Counted from the first letter of the stretch, positions 49,794-58,667 are shown. The stretch is DNA of 64,000 nt from Gordonia terrae (GCF_001698225.1 NZ_CP016594.1:3720001-3784000); one strand, 5' to 3'. Numbers and translations: made by a program. Notes: generated by a model from the letters alone, not told the origin.

Positions 49794-49839
49794 CACTACA
49801 CCTAGTGGCTGACATTTCTGACCACCACAAGGGGTTGTG
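49794..49839 (-). promoter_or_regulatory. Paired NrdR boxes upstream of nrdHIEF
   Basis: CACTA-CACC-TAGTG (49794-49807) and CACAA-GGGG-TTGTG (49826-49839) both match the NrdR palindrome pattern CACWA-N4-TWGTG, and their starts are 32 bp apart, three helical turns, the usual NrdR arrangement. NrdR is the ATP/dATP-sensing repressor of ribonucleotide reductase genes. The nrdR gene itself is not in the window. Confidence 0.85.
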
Positions 49840-49999
49840 AATAACATTGATGGAAGACGTGCAGGTCGGAGCGGTGCACGATCGTAAATCCGGGCGTGTC
49901 CGCCGCGTGTTCGGCGTGTCGCTCACAGGTTGTCCCGAGACCGTCCACAACATGTCCACCGCCCATCCACATCAGCACGCGGTCGACCCCCGGACACGA

Positions 50000-50034
50000 C
50001 GACGCCGCGCCGGGCTGAGCCGGGCGCGGCGTCG
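50000..50034 (-). terminator. Hairpin downstream of the FMN reductase gene
   Basis: CGACGCCGCGCC (50000-50011) and GGCGCGGCGTCG (50023-50034) form a perfect 12-bp stem with an 11-nt loop that can pair further. It begins 16 nt after the reductase stop. The ~190 bp from here to the NrdR boxes hold no gene. Confidence 0.7.
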
Positions 50035-50049
50035 GACGTCGTCGGGTGA

Positions 50050-50607
50050 TCAGGCGCTGACAGCGACCTCGTCGACGAGTCGGGAGACCGAGGCGACGAC
50101 CTTATCGACGATGGCCGGATCGGTCAGACCACCCTCGGGAAGAGCGGCGACCTGCAGGCCGAGGTCGGCCTCCTCGATGGCACGACCGCCGGCGATGCCG
50201 ACGGACTTGCGGGTGTCCTCACGGGTCCACGCGCCGCCGTACTGACCGAGGGCCGCGCTCAGGACCGCGACGGGCTTGCCGGTGAGCGCTCCGGTGCCGT
50301 AGGGCCGCGACAGCCAGTCGATCGCGTTCTTCAGCGCGGCGGGAATGGTGCCGTTGTACTCCGGGGTGGCGATCAGCACGCCATCGGCCGCCCCGACCAC
50401 CTGGCGCAGCTTCGCCACGCCGGCGTCGAGCTGATCCTCGATGTCGACATCTTCGCTGTAGAACGGCAGCGAGCCGAGGTCGTCGACGACGGTGATGGAG
50501 ACCCCCGACGGCGCGTTGTCCGCGGCCACGTGGGCGAGCTGACGGTTCAGGGATGCTGCGCGCAGGCTTCCGACCAGCGCGACCAGTTCGACGACTCGTT
50601 CCGACAT
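50050..50607 (-). CDS. NADPH-dependent FMN reductase (Rv3054c-like)
   Basis: The 185-residue flavodoxin-fold reductase has LVGSLRAASLNRQLA (phosphate-binding loop) and the flavin site ATPEYNGTIPAALKNAIDWL. Such enzymes reduce FMN, quinones or azo compounds with NADPH. ATG 50607 is preceded by GAGAGGAA. It is divergent from a TetR gene, with a palindrome in the shared promoter, so it is probably the regulated target of that repressor. Order matches Rv3054c-Rv3055. Confidence 0.92.
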   Translation of the reverse strand: MSERVVELVALVGSLRAASLNRQLAHVAADNAPSGVSITVVDDLGSLPFYSEDVDIEDQLDAGVAKLRQVVGAADGVLIATPEYNGTIPAALKNAIDWLSRPYGTGALTGKPVAVLSAALGQYGGAWTREDTRKSVGIAGGRAIEEADLGLQVAALPEGGLTDPAIVDKVVASVSRLVDEVAVSA

Positions 50608-50674
50608 GTGATTCCTCTCGATGGCACAGGGGTCCGTGGGGGTCCGCGAGACCTCGTCTACGACTTGCTCTAAC

Positions 50675-50688
50675 CGGACCAGGGTCCG
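50675..50688. promoter_or_regulatory. Candidate TetR operator
   Basis: CGGACC-AG-GGTCCG is a perfect inverted repeat in the 118-bp region between the divergent FMN reductase and TetR genes. On the minus strand it lies about 17 bp after TTGACC, where it would overlap a -10 for the reductase. Confidence 0.55.
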
Positions 50689-50725
50689 ATTCATTCCGGA
50701 TCTGGTCAAGAGTTACGCTCATCAC

Positions 50726-51352
50726 GTGCCGAATGGGCCCGACCACTCCCCGCTCCACATCTCGCTCAATCCTTCGGGGACCGAACGTGCCGACGCCGCA
50801 CGTAACCGGCGTCTGTTGCTGGCTGCCGCCAAGAACCTGATCGATCATCACGGCGCGGCCGCGGTGACGATGGAGGCCGTGGCGCGCGAGGCGGGTGTGG
50901 GCAAGGGCACGGTGTTCCGCCGCTTCGGCAGCCGGACCGGACTCATGCTCGCCCTTCTCGACCACAGCGAGTCCGAGATCCAGCAGGCGTACCTGTCGGG
51001 CCCGGAGCCGCTGGGTCCCGGTGCTCCCCCGCTCGACCGACTGCTCGCCTACGGGCGCGCGCGTCTCAAGCTCACCTCCGACCACCTGGACATCCTGCTG
51101 GAGGCCGGCGCGGGCGCAGAGGATTTCATGAGCCATCCGGTGGCCCGCACATCCACCCAACATGTGCAGATCCTGTTGCGGCAGCTGGGTTTCGACGGCG
51201 CGCTGGATTTCCTCGCGCTCACCGTCCAGGCGCCACTGTCGGCGAGTTCGGTGCGCTACCTGCTCGTGGACGTCGGGCTGGGCCTCGAGACGATCACGCA
51301 CCAATGGCAGGAGATGGTGACCGCGCTCGTCACCGGCCACCACCGGTCCTGA
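50726..51352 (+). CDS. TetR-family transcriptional regulator (Rv3055-like)
   Basis: The 208-residue protein has an N-terminal HTH (RRLLLAAAKNLIDHHGAAAV, AVAREAGVGKGTVFRRFGSR) and a ligand-binding C-terminal domain. The open frame begins upstream at 50621, but GTG 50726 (VPNGPDHS) gives a typical length and leaves room for the divergent promoter. It probably represses the adjacent FMN reductase and itself, as TetR/reductase pairs often do. Confidence 0.9.
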   Translation: MPNGPDHSPLHISLNPSGTERADAARNRRLLLAAAKNLIDHHGAAAVTMEAVAREAGVGKGTVFRRFGSRTGLMLALLDHSESEIQQAYLSGPEPLGPGAPPLDRLLAYGRARLKLTSDHLDILLEAGAGAEDFMSHPVARTSTQHVQILLRQLGFDGALDFLALTVQAPLSASSVRYLLVDVGLGLETITHQWQEMVTALVTGHHRS

Positions 51353-51447
51353 CCGCACTGCTTCCGGCGGCTCGCGTCGTCGCCGCGCCGACGACCGACG
51401 CGGCCGGTGTGCCGGACGCTCGTCGCGCGCCGCGGCGCCGGGACCCC

Positions 51448-51453
51448 TAGCCT
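51448..51453 (+). promoter_or_regulatory. -10 hexamer of the HpxO-like gene
   Basis: TAGCCT ends 8 nt before GTG 51462; no Shine-Dalgarno is visible, so a leaderless transcript is likely. Confidence 0.5.
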
Positions 51454-51461
51454 GGGTTCCT

Positions 51462-52619
51462 GTGAAAGCAGTGATCATCGGCGCCGGTATGGGCGGGACC
51501 TCGGCGGCCATCGCGTTGCGACAACTCGGGCACGAGGTCGAGGTGTACGAGCAGGTCACCGAGAACCGGCCGGTGGGCGCGGCGATCTCGGTCTGGTCCA
51601 ACGGGGTCAAGTGCCTGAATCATCTGGGCCTGGAAGCCGAGACGGCCGCGCTCGGCGGCATCGTCGACTCGATGAGCTACGTCGACGCTTTCACAGGAGA
51701 GACGATGTGCCGCTTCAGCATGGCACCGCTCATCGATGAGGTCGGGCAGCGTCCGTATCCGATCGCACGCGCCGACCTCCAGCTGATGCTGATGAACGCC
51801 TTCGGTCACGACGAGATCCGATTCGGCAAGAAGATGGTCGCCGTCCACGACGGTCCGGAACACGCCACCGTCGAATTCGCCGACGGCAGCACCGCTCACG
51901 GCGACATCGTGATCGCCGCCGACGGTGCGAGATCGCTCGCTCGCGACTACGTCCTCGGCCGGATAGTCGAACGCCGGTACGCGGGGTACGTCAACTTCAA
52001 CGGGCTGGTCCCGATCGACGAGGAGATCGGACCGGCGACCGAATGGACCACCTACGTGGGTGATTCGCGTCGGGTGTCGGTGATGCCGGTCGCGGACAAC
52101 AGATTCTACTTCTTCTTCGACGTCACCATGTCGGAGGGAGCCCCGTTCGAACGCGGCACGGCGCGTGACGTGCTCGCCGAGGAGTTCGCGGCATGGGCTC
52201 CCGGTGTCCAGAAGCTGATCCGGGCACTGGATCCCGAGACCACCAACCGGGTGGAGATCCTCGACACCGACCCGTTCCACACCTGGGTCAAAGGACGCGT
52301 CGCGCTGCTCGGCGACGCCGCGCACAACACGACTCCGGACATCGGCCAGGGTGGTTGCTCGGCGATGGAAGACGCGATCGCCCTGCAGTTCGCCTTCCGC
52401 GACCACGCCGACGACCCGCACGCGGCACTCGCGGCCTACGAGAGGTCACGTACCGAGCGGGCCGCCGACCTCGTCCTCCGCGCGCGCAAGCGGTGCGACG
52501 TCACGCATGGCAAAGACCCGGAGGCAACCGCCGCCTGGTACGAGGAACTTCGATCCGAGGACGGCACGAACGTCATCCGCGGCATCGTCGGCAACATCGT
52601 CGGCGGTCCACTCACGTAG
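51462..52619 (+). CDS. hpxO: FAD-dependent urate hydroxylase-like monooxygenase
   Basis: The 385-residue flavoprotein has the FAD GxGxxG motif (VIIGAGMGGTSAAIAL), AAISVWSNGVKCLNHLGL, DIVIAADGARS, and GDAAHNTTPDIGQGG. Length and motifs, including YVNFNGLVPIDE and ARKRCDVTHGKD, closely follow HpxO of Klebsiella, which oxidises urate to 5-hydroxyisourate. No other purine-degradation genes (HIU hydrolase, OHCU decarboxylase, allantoinase) are in the window, so the substrate assignment rests on similarity alone. It is convergent with eccB. Confidence 0.82.
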   Translation: MKAVIIGAGMGGTSAAIALRQLGHEVEVYEQVTENRPVGAAISVWSNGVKCLNHLGLEAETAALGGIVDSMSYVDAFTGETMCRFSMAPLIDEVGQRPYPIARADLQLMLMNAFGHDEIRFGKKMVAVHDGPEHATVEFADGSTAHGDIVIAADGARSLARDYVLGRIVERRYAGYVNFNGLVPIDEEIGPATEWTTYVGDSRRVSVMPVADNRFYFFFDVTMSEGAPFERGTARDVLAEEFAAWAPGVQKLIRALDPETTNRVEILDTDPFHTWVKGRVALLGDAAHNTTPDIGQGGCSAMEDAIALQFAFRDHADDPHAALAAYERSRTERAADLVLRARKRCDVTHGKDPEATAAWYEELRSEDGTNVIRGIVGNIVGGPLT

Positions 52620-52642
52620 ATCTGCGGCGGCACCGTCGCCGA

Positions 52643-54139
52643 TCATCCGCCTGCCGACGGCGCCTCGGTGCGCTCCGCACCGGCCTCGAGCCGGGCGGTC
52701 TCCAGACCGTCGTGCGCCACGAGCGCGTTCTCGCGCGTCAGGCTCGGTCCGGGTGCCAGCAGGGTCACGACCGACCACGGGGCGCGGGACGGGGAGTCCC
52801 CGAGCCCGAGGATTCCGCCGGTCTCGAAGTCGGGGATGCCGAACCGGACGCCCGAATCGTTGACATAGAACAGGGATTCGGTGCGCGAGCTGTCTGCTTC
52901 GTTGCCGGTCACCTGCAGGTACTCACCCGAACCCGGAGGCACGTAGACCGCATCGAGGTTCGGACCGGCGCCGTCGGACGAGGTCAGACGGACCGGCACC
53001 GCATCCGAACCGAGTGGGAGCTCGCGACCTGCGAGCAATGAGGTCTGCGCGCGGGGTTCGCCCGTGTCGCGAGTCCAGGTGCGGCACAGCGTCGGATCGC
53101 CGCTCACGTTCAGCAGCTCCGGTGCGATCTCGGGAAAGTCCGAGACGGGTTCTGAGCTCAGGGTTTTCAGCGCGGCGAGCTGTCCCGGTGCGACAGTGGC
53201 CACCGGCGCGGCGTCGGAGTCGGCCAATCGCATGAGCTCGGCGGTCGGGGCACTGATCTCCTGGACCCCGTCGCGCAGCACGAGGTGAAAGGTCGTGGTG
53301 TCGTCGACGCCGACCGATTTGACGACGCTGCCGATGCTCACGCCGTCGACCGCGCCCGGTTGCCCGGCACCCGGGATCTCCGGCACCGCAAGTGGATCGA
53401 CCACGGGGAACGTGTTCAACAGGCCGGTGGACATCTGCCGGGGCGTGACCCCCTCGAGCCCGAGGGCGCGCATCACCGGCACGCTCGCGGTGTCGACCGA
53501 GGCGCGCACCGGACTCCAGACACCGTCTCGGAACAACTGGTACACGAGGAAGGTCTCGTCACCGGCGTCGACGAGTACGGCGTCGGCCGGGCGCGCCGTC
53601 CCGATCGAATCGCCGAGGCGCGGTGTCTCGGCGATGACGGTCAGTTCCACCGACTCGGTCGGCGCCTCCGACACCGTGGACGAATCGCACACCGTCCAGG
53701 TCGAGGAGTCCGCGTGCGACGATCCCGGCAGGGCGGCCGGCGCGCCGGGGATGCCCAGCAGGGGCCCACGCGGGTACGGCTTGAGCTTGTTGTCCCCGAC
53801 CGACGTCGGCGACTCCGAACTCCCGGTCACCAGCCGCGCGGAGGCGAGGTTCAGCACGGGATGCAGGGTGTCCTCGATCAGCACGTAGGTGCTGCCGCTG
53901 TTCTTGCTGACGACGATCGTGGCGTCGCCGACCGAACCCTGCGGTCGGATGAGGCCCCAGATCCCGCACCCGCCGAGGACGAGCAGACCGAGCACCGTTC
54001 CGACCACGAGCGCCTGCAATTGGGAGCGCATGGGATCGTGCAGCATCCGGACGTCGCGCCGAACGAGCGCGTGCTCCAGCCGCTTGATCAGGAAACGATA
54101 ACCGTTGACCTGGGCTTTGGTCGTCAGCTGACGTGCCAC
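52643..54139 (-). CDS. eccB: Type VII secretion protein EccB
   Basis: EccB is a core membrane component of ESX secretion systems with a large periplasmic domain. The 498-residue protein has the conserved cytoplasmic start TTKAQVNGYRFLIKRLEHAL, a single transmembrane helix (about 42-64), then a periplasmic region with DETFLVYQLFRDGVW and PGSGEYLQVTG-type repeats. GTG 54139 has GGGAG upstream and gives the standard N-terminus. It is divergent from eccE; eccC, eccD, mycP and esx genes are not in the window. Confidence 0.93.
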   Translation of the reverse strand: MARQLTTKAQVNGYRFLIKRLEHALVRRDVRMLHDPMRSQLQALVVGTVLGLLVLGGCGIWGLIRPQGSVGDATIVVSKNSGSTYVLIEDTLHPVLNLASARLVTGSSESPTSVGDNKLKPYPRGPLLGIPGAPAALPGSSHADSSTWTVCDSSTVSEAPTESVELTVIAETPRLGDSIGTARPADAVLVDAGDETFLVYQLFRDGVWSPVRASVDTASVPVMRALGLEGVTPRQMSTGLLNTFPVVDPLAVPEIPGAGQPGAVDGVSIGSVVKSVGVDDTTTFHLVLRDGVQEISAPTAELMRLADSDAAPVATVAPGQLAALKTLSSEPVSDFPEIAPELLNVSGDPTLCRTWTRDTGEPRAQTSLLAGRELPLGSDAVPVRLTSSDGAGPNLDAVYVPPGSGEYLQVTGNEADSSRTESLFYVNDSGVRFGIPDFETGGILGLGDSPSRAPWSVVTLLAPGPSLTRENALVAHDGLETARLEAGAERTEAPSAGG

Positions 54140-54342
54140 GACTCCCCCTGTCCGCACCCGTTCCACAGCGCCGGACCTCATCCGGCGGCGGGCGGGCTGT
54201 GATCTCCTGCGGCATACCCCCTGCCGCGCGGTAGTAGCCTAACCGACAAACATGCCCCTGACGTGTGGGGCTCCACCGCTTGTGCACACACTCGGTGGGC
54301 GCCACACGGCGGTCGGCAGCGGTGATCGAGGGGGTCGCAACC

Positions 54343-56079
54343 GTGGAGCGGAACACGCGTGGGATGGCACTGCCCACACTCGTCCTGATCGAGGCGATCC
54401 TGGCGATCGGGCTCGTCGTGTGGACCGTGTCCGGCAGCGTCTGGGGCGCGACCGCGCTCGGTGTCGCCGTGGTCGTCTCGGCAGGCCTGGTGCACCTGGG
54501 CGATCGGCCGTCGGTGTTCGGCCGGATCGTCGCGCACCTGTCGTTCTCGTGGGCGCGCATGCGTCGCGACCACGCCGATCTGGCCCCGGCCCCCTTCGAC
54601 ATCCCATTGCCTGCGCCCAACACCCATGCCGCGGCCCGTCGTTCGACGGCGCCGACGACCATCGGTGCGCGATGGGTCGGCGACACCCTCGTGACGGTGG
54701 TCCGGGTGGACCCGGGAGGTCCCGCCGTCACCTATCTGACCCCCGGGCACAGCGAGATGGCCGATGAATCGGGCCAGGTGGTCCCCCTCGGTGTGCTCGC
54801 CGAGTGCATCAGCCCCTACGACATCCAGCTGAGCAGCATCGAGGTGATCAGCCACGGCGTGCGCGTCTGGGGTTCGGGCGTCGCGCCGGCCACCTACGAC
54901 CGGACTCTGGGTCCGCTGTCGGCGACTGCCCAGCGGTCGGTTCTGGTCGTCCTGCGGCTGAACCCGCTCGATTGTGCCGACGCCGTCGCCCGCCGCGGCG
55001 GAGGCGCGACCGGCGCCCTGCGCACGGCGACCGTGACTACCCGCCGCGTCGCGAAAAGGCTTGCCGAACAAGGCCTGTCGACGACGATTCTGTCGGCCGC
55101 GCAGATCACCGCGATCACGACGCAGCTGACCGAGGGGGCGACCCTCGACTCGCTGTCGGAGGAGCGCGACTCGATCGGCGTGGCGGGTCTGCGGATGCGC
55201 AGCGCAGCCGTCGAACCGGCCGCGCTGACCGCCGTGCTCCGCGACGTCTGGGTCAACTCCGCGGTCTCGACGACGGTCACCGTGAAGTTGCGTCCGCGAG
55301 CAGCCGAGCGCAGGCGGCGCGGTGAACGCACGACCGTCGAGGTGTCGGGGATCGTCCGATTCAACGAATTCCCGGCCGCGCGGCGCGCACTGACCGAGTG
55401 GCCGGCCGGGTTGATCCCGCTCGATGGTCGCCAATTCGATGCTCTCGCAGCCAGTCTCCCCATCTCGACCTCGACCCGCCTCGACCGGGCGGTTCCGTTA
55501 CTCGCCGGAGCGGAGGCGGACGCGTTCCTCGCCTCGGCACGCCTCCCGGCCGGTGGTTGCGGACAGCTGATCGGGGCCGATCACGCCGGCCGTGCGGTCG
55601 CGACCCGGCTCGTCGGGCCCGGTATCTCCACGGTGTCGGTGGCCGCGGGCATCCACGTCGTCGCCCAGATCGCCCTGCGCGCCGTCGCGGTCGGCGCCGC
55701 CGTACGCGTGCACACCGACCGCCCGCACCGGTGGACACCGGTGGTCACCGCCGTGGGAGACCCGAGCGCGCTGTCACTCGCCGGTCACCGCACGCCCGCG
55801 CGCCCGGGCCCGGCCCTGGTCATCGTCGACGGGGTCACTCCGCCCTCCCCGGCGCCCGACACCACCCGGATGATCGTCGTCGCTCCGGGACTGGGAGAAC
55901 CGACGGACGGCGCCACGGTGGGACTGCGGCAGAATCCGCGGACCCCGCAGGACATCTCGCTCGACACCGGCGACCGGCCCACCCTGGTCACGATGGTTGC
56001 GACCCCTGACGAATGGACCCTGATCGGCGGCTATCCGGAACCCGCCGCAGCCGCGGCGCCGGCACCCGTCCGACACTGA
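54343..56079 (+). CDS. eccE: Type VII secretion protein EccE
   Basis: The 578-residue protein has two adjacent N-terminal transmembrane helices (about 9-29 and 33-52) and a long cytoplasmic domain, the layout of EccE. Features include RPSVFGRIVAHLSFSW, LSSIEVISHGVRVWG and LLAGAEADAFLASARLPAG. EccE sits at the edge of the ESX membrane complex next to EccB. The start is uncertain: the frame opens at 54265; GTG 54343, after GAGGGGG, is chosen, with ATG 54364 as alternative. Confidence 0.85.
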   Translation: MERNTRGMALPTLVLIEAILAIGLVVWTVSGSVWGATALGVAVVVSAGLVHLGDRPSVFGRIVAHLSFSWARMRRDHADLAPAPFDIPLPAPNTHAAARRSTAPTTIGARWVGDTLVTVVRVDPGGPAVTYLTPGHSEMADESGQVVPLGVLAECISPYDIQLSSIEVISHGVRVWGSGVAPATYDRTLGPLSATAQRSVLVVLRLNPLDCADAVARRGGGATGALRTATVTTRRVAKRLAEQGLSTTILSAAQITAITTQLTEGATLDSLSEERDSIGVAGLRMRSAAVEPAALTAVLRDVWVNSAVSTTVTVKLRPRAAERRRRGERTTVEVSGIVRFNEFPAARRALTEWPAGLIPLDGRQFDALAASLPISTSTRLDRAVPLLAGAEADAFLASARLPAGGCGQLIGADHAGRAVATRLVGPGISTVSVAAGIHVVAQIALRAVAVGAAVRVHTDRPHRWTPVVTAVGDPSALSLAGHRTPARPGPALVIVDGVTPPSPAPDTTRMIVVAPGLGEPTDGATVGLRQNPRTPQDISLDTGDRPTLVTMVATPDEWTLIGGYPEPAAAAAPAPVRH

Positions 56080-56110
56080 CCCGCAGCACCGACCGTGGTC
56101 TGCGGCCGGA

Positions 56111-57397
56111 TCATTCGGCCGCGGTGGCCACCGTCGAGGTCAGTCCGGGATGCGCCGTGACCGCCGCCGGGACCAGCGCGCGGTAGAAGACCGCGCGAGC
56201 CGAGGCCGCGCGGACGATGACGTCCGGGTCGTCGTCGGTGATCCACATGGCCCGTCCGGCCGTCACGGTGAGCGGTGCCCCGCCCGCGGGCCGGACCTCC
56301 ACCGCGCCGCTGAGCACGGCGAGGATCTGTGGGCCGGGCATGTCGAAGCAGATCGACGAGGCGTGATGGAGCCCGGTGCCGTCGAGTTCGACACGCGACA
56401 GCCGGAACTCCGGCGCGGGGGTGAGGTAGATCCGTTCGGCACCGATCGTCCGCACCTGCGGTGTCAGATCGGCGACGTCGACGGGGGTGAAGTCGAGGAC
56501 TCGCAACAGCTCGGGCACGTCGATGTGCTTCGGCGTCAGTCCACCGCGCAGCACGTTGTCGGAGTTCGCCATGATCTCCACACCGGTACCCCGGAGGTAG
56601 GCGTGCAGGTTGCCGGCGGACAGATAGAGCCCTTGCCCGGGTTCGAGGTGAATGTTGTTGAGCAGCAACGACGCGAGGACACCGGGGTCGTTCGGATAGG
56701 CCTCTCCGAGTTCACAGACGGTGCGCAGTTCGGCAACGAAATCGGACTCGCCCGCGCTGAGAACGGTGACCGCGCCGGCGAGCACCGCCGGGACGAGTTG
56801 ACGGAGGAGGGACTCGGGCAGCGTCAACCACGTCGTGAACAGCGCGCGCAGCCCCTCGGAATCCGGCTGGCCGGCCAGCATCCCGAGATACGGGTCGAGT
56901 TCGCTCACCTGCAGTGCACGAAGCAACCGGACGGTGTCCTCCGGCCGGCGGAAACCGGCCAGGGCGTCGAACGGGGTCGTGGCGACGATCAGTTCGGGTT
57001 TGTGCCACGGGTCCCGGTAGTTGCGGTCGCGGGCCTCGAGACCGACACCGCGCGAGTTCTCACGTTCGAATCCCGCGCGGGCCTGCTCGGCGGACGGGTG
57101 TGCCTGGAGCGACAGCGGTTCCTCGGCGGCGAGCACCTTGAGGAGGAACGGCAGGCGCTCGCCGAAGGCGGCCGTGCTCGCCGCGCCGAGCGTGCCGACC
57201 GGATCGGCGTCGATCACATCGACGAGATCCTGCTGGATCCCGGCGACGTCCACACAGCGAGCCGAGCCCGCCGGGTGGGAACCGAACCACAACTCGGCCT
57301 CGGGATGCGCCGACGGGACGGGTCTGCCCTGCATCGACGCGATCGCCGTCCGTGAACCCCACGCGTAGGGGCGCACCACACCGTCGATAATCCTCAT
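56111..57397 (-). CDS. manA: Mannose-6-phosphate isomerase, type I
   Basis: ManA interconverts fructose 6-phosphate and mannose 6-phosphate, feeding GDP-mannose for lipoglycans. The 428-residue protein has VRPYAWGSRTAIA at the start and the zinc ligands in LSLQAHPSAEQA, WHKPELIVA and SAGNLHAYLRGTGVEIMA. The open frame runs well upstream, but ATG 57397 overlaps the TobH-like stop (ATGA) and starts at the domain. Order TobH-manA matches Rv3256c-Rv3255c. Confidence 0.95.
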   Translation of the reverse strand: MRIIDGVVRPYAWGSRTAIASMQGRPVPSAHPEAELWFGSHPAGSARCVDVAGIQQDLVDVIDADPVGTLGAASTAAFGERLPFLLKVLAAEEPLSLQAHPSAEQARAGFERENSRGVGLEARDRNYRDPWHKPELIVATTPFDALAGFRRPEDTVRLLRALQVSELDPYLGMLAGQPDSEGLRALFTTWLTLPESLLRQLVPAVLAGAVTVLSAGESDFVAELRTVCELGEAYPNDPGVLASLLLNNIHLEPGQGLYLSAGNLHAYLRGTGVEIMANSDNVLRGGLTPKHIDVPELLRVLDFTPVDVADLTPQVRTIGAERIYLTPAPEFRLSRVELDGTGLHHASSICFDMPGPQILAVLSGAVEVRPAGGAPLTVTAGRAMWITDDDPDVIVRAASARAVFYRALVPAAVTAHPGLTSTVATAAE

Positions 57398-58551
57398 TGC
57401 ATCGCGTTCCCAACCAGGCGGAGGTACACCGCCGCCATCTCGACCCGTAGTGCCACGATCAGGAAATCCAGTACATCCCCCGGGCCGTCGGCCACCGGAT
57501 CCTCGCCCGGCGCCGGGCGCCGGTCGTCCCATTCCCGACCGTCCGAGCCCCCGGCGGCCGAAGTCTGCTCTGCACGATCGGCTCCGATGAGCACATCGAC
57601 CTCGCCCAGGCCGGCGACGCGCTGGCGCGTGTACCACTCCCGCCGGCCGGTCGACACGACCTGAACTCGTGGCGCGGGGGCCGGCGGCGGTCCGTCGAAG
57701 TCGGGATCGTAGAAGATGGAGTCGGCGGCGGGTCCGCTGTCCGGACGCGCGCCGAGCAGCTGCACCATCCGCGAGACATCCGCGAGTTCGGCTGCGGCGC
57801 TGACGATCCCGGACAGGCCGACGAGCCCGGCAACCGCGTGACGGGCGATGGCCGCACCGGCTGGGCTGTCCGCGGTCCACACCGTGGGACGCCCCTGGAC
57901 CCGAAGCGCCAACGACTTCGCGCGATTGTGAAAGGCGTCGCGTGCCGGATGCCCGGTGGTGGCCTCGGCGTCGAGCGCGTCGGCGAGGTCGTCGAGCACG
58001 GGCACGGCGCCGGTGAACCGGACCTGCGTCAGCGCCCCGAACACCGCGAGCAGCGCCGCCGCGAATCCGACGAACCGGAAACGCGGTTCGATGTCGAAGC
58101 GTGGCGCGAGATCGATTCCGTTGCCGCCCAGAGCATCCTGGAGCGGACCGGCCACCGGCGCGAGCACCACCACCTCCGCCCGCCGGCGTAACGCGCGCGC
58201 GGCCGCGTCGGCGAGTGCCATGTCCCCGGCGTCGTCGCCGGCGATGATCACGACATCCAGCGGCCCGATCCACCCGGGCAACACCGGTCCGCTGACCACC
58301 GGGACATCCACCCGGGCCGCCAGGGTCGCCACCGCGAACTCGGTGGCCCGATGCGACACCCCGCTGGACCCGTGGACCACGACCACGCTGCGCGGGCGCA
58401 GCTCGGCGAGCGGCGCGAGCACACCTTCGCGGACCGCTTCGGCAACGGCGCGTACCTGCGCACCGGCGAGCGCAACCGTTCTCAGCAAACCGTCGACATC
58501 GGCCGAGATCAGCTCCTCGGCGTCGTCGAGGTCGGGGGAACCGGTTCGCAT
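57394..58551 (-). CDS. TobH-like SIS-domain protein (Rv3256c-like)
   Basis: The 385-residue protein has an N-terminal region with a sugar-isomerase (SIS)-like fold (VVVVHGSSGVSHRATEFAVA; DVVIIAGDDAGDMALADAAA) and a second half carrying ARKSLAL-like NRAKSLALRVQGRPTVWTAD. It is related to bacterial phosphoglucose/phosphomannose isomerase-like proteins, but the catalytic role of Rv3256c is not known. ATG 58551 has TACCCT six nt upstream (leaderless). It is translationally coupled to manA. Confidence 0.85.
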   Translation of the reverse strand: MRTGSPDLDDAEELISADVDGLLRTVALAGAQVRAVAEAVREGVLAPLAELRPRSVVVVHGSSGVSHRATEFAVATLAARVDVPVVSGPVLPGWIGPLDVVIIAGDDAGDMALADAAARALRRRAEVVVLAPVAGPLQDALGGNGIDLAPRFDIEPRFRFVGFAAALLAVFGALTQVRFTGAVPVLDDLADALDAEATTGHPARDAFHNRAKSLALRVQGRPTVWTADSPAGAAIARHAVAGLVGLSGIVSAAAELADVSRMVQLLGARPDSGPAADSIFYDPDFDGPPPAPAPRVQVVSTGRREWYTRQRVAGLGEVDVLIGADRAEQTSAAGGSDGREWDDRRPAPGEDPVADGPGDVLDFLIVALRVEMAAVYLRLVGNAMQ

Positions 58552-58557
58552 GTGACC

Positions 58558-58563
58558 AGGGTA
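58558..58563 (-). promoter_or_regulatory. -10 hexamer of the TobH-like/manA operon
   Basis: Minus-strand TACCCT ends 6 nt before ATG 58551, predicting a separate leaderless transcript for this pair rather than read-through from the DUF3499 gene. Confidence 0.55.
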
Positions 58564-58667
58564 GCCAGCTCGCGGAGTCGGTGTGCATGGGAACGGCACA
58601 TCGTCGCGGTGGCGACGTCCCTCCTCGACGTCGACGGAGTCCACGCCCCCCGCGCGGTGGTGACCGG

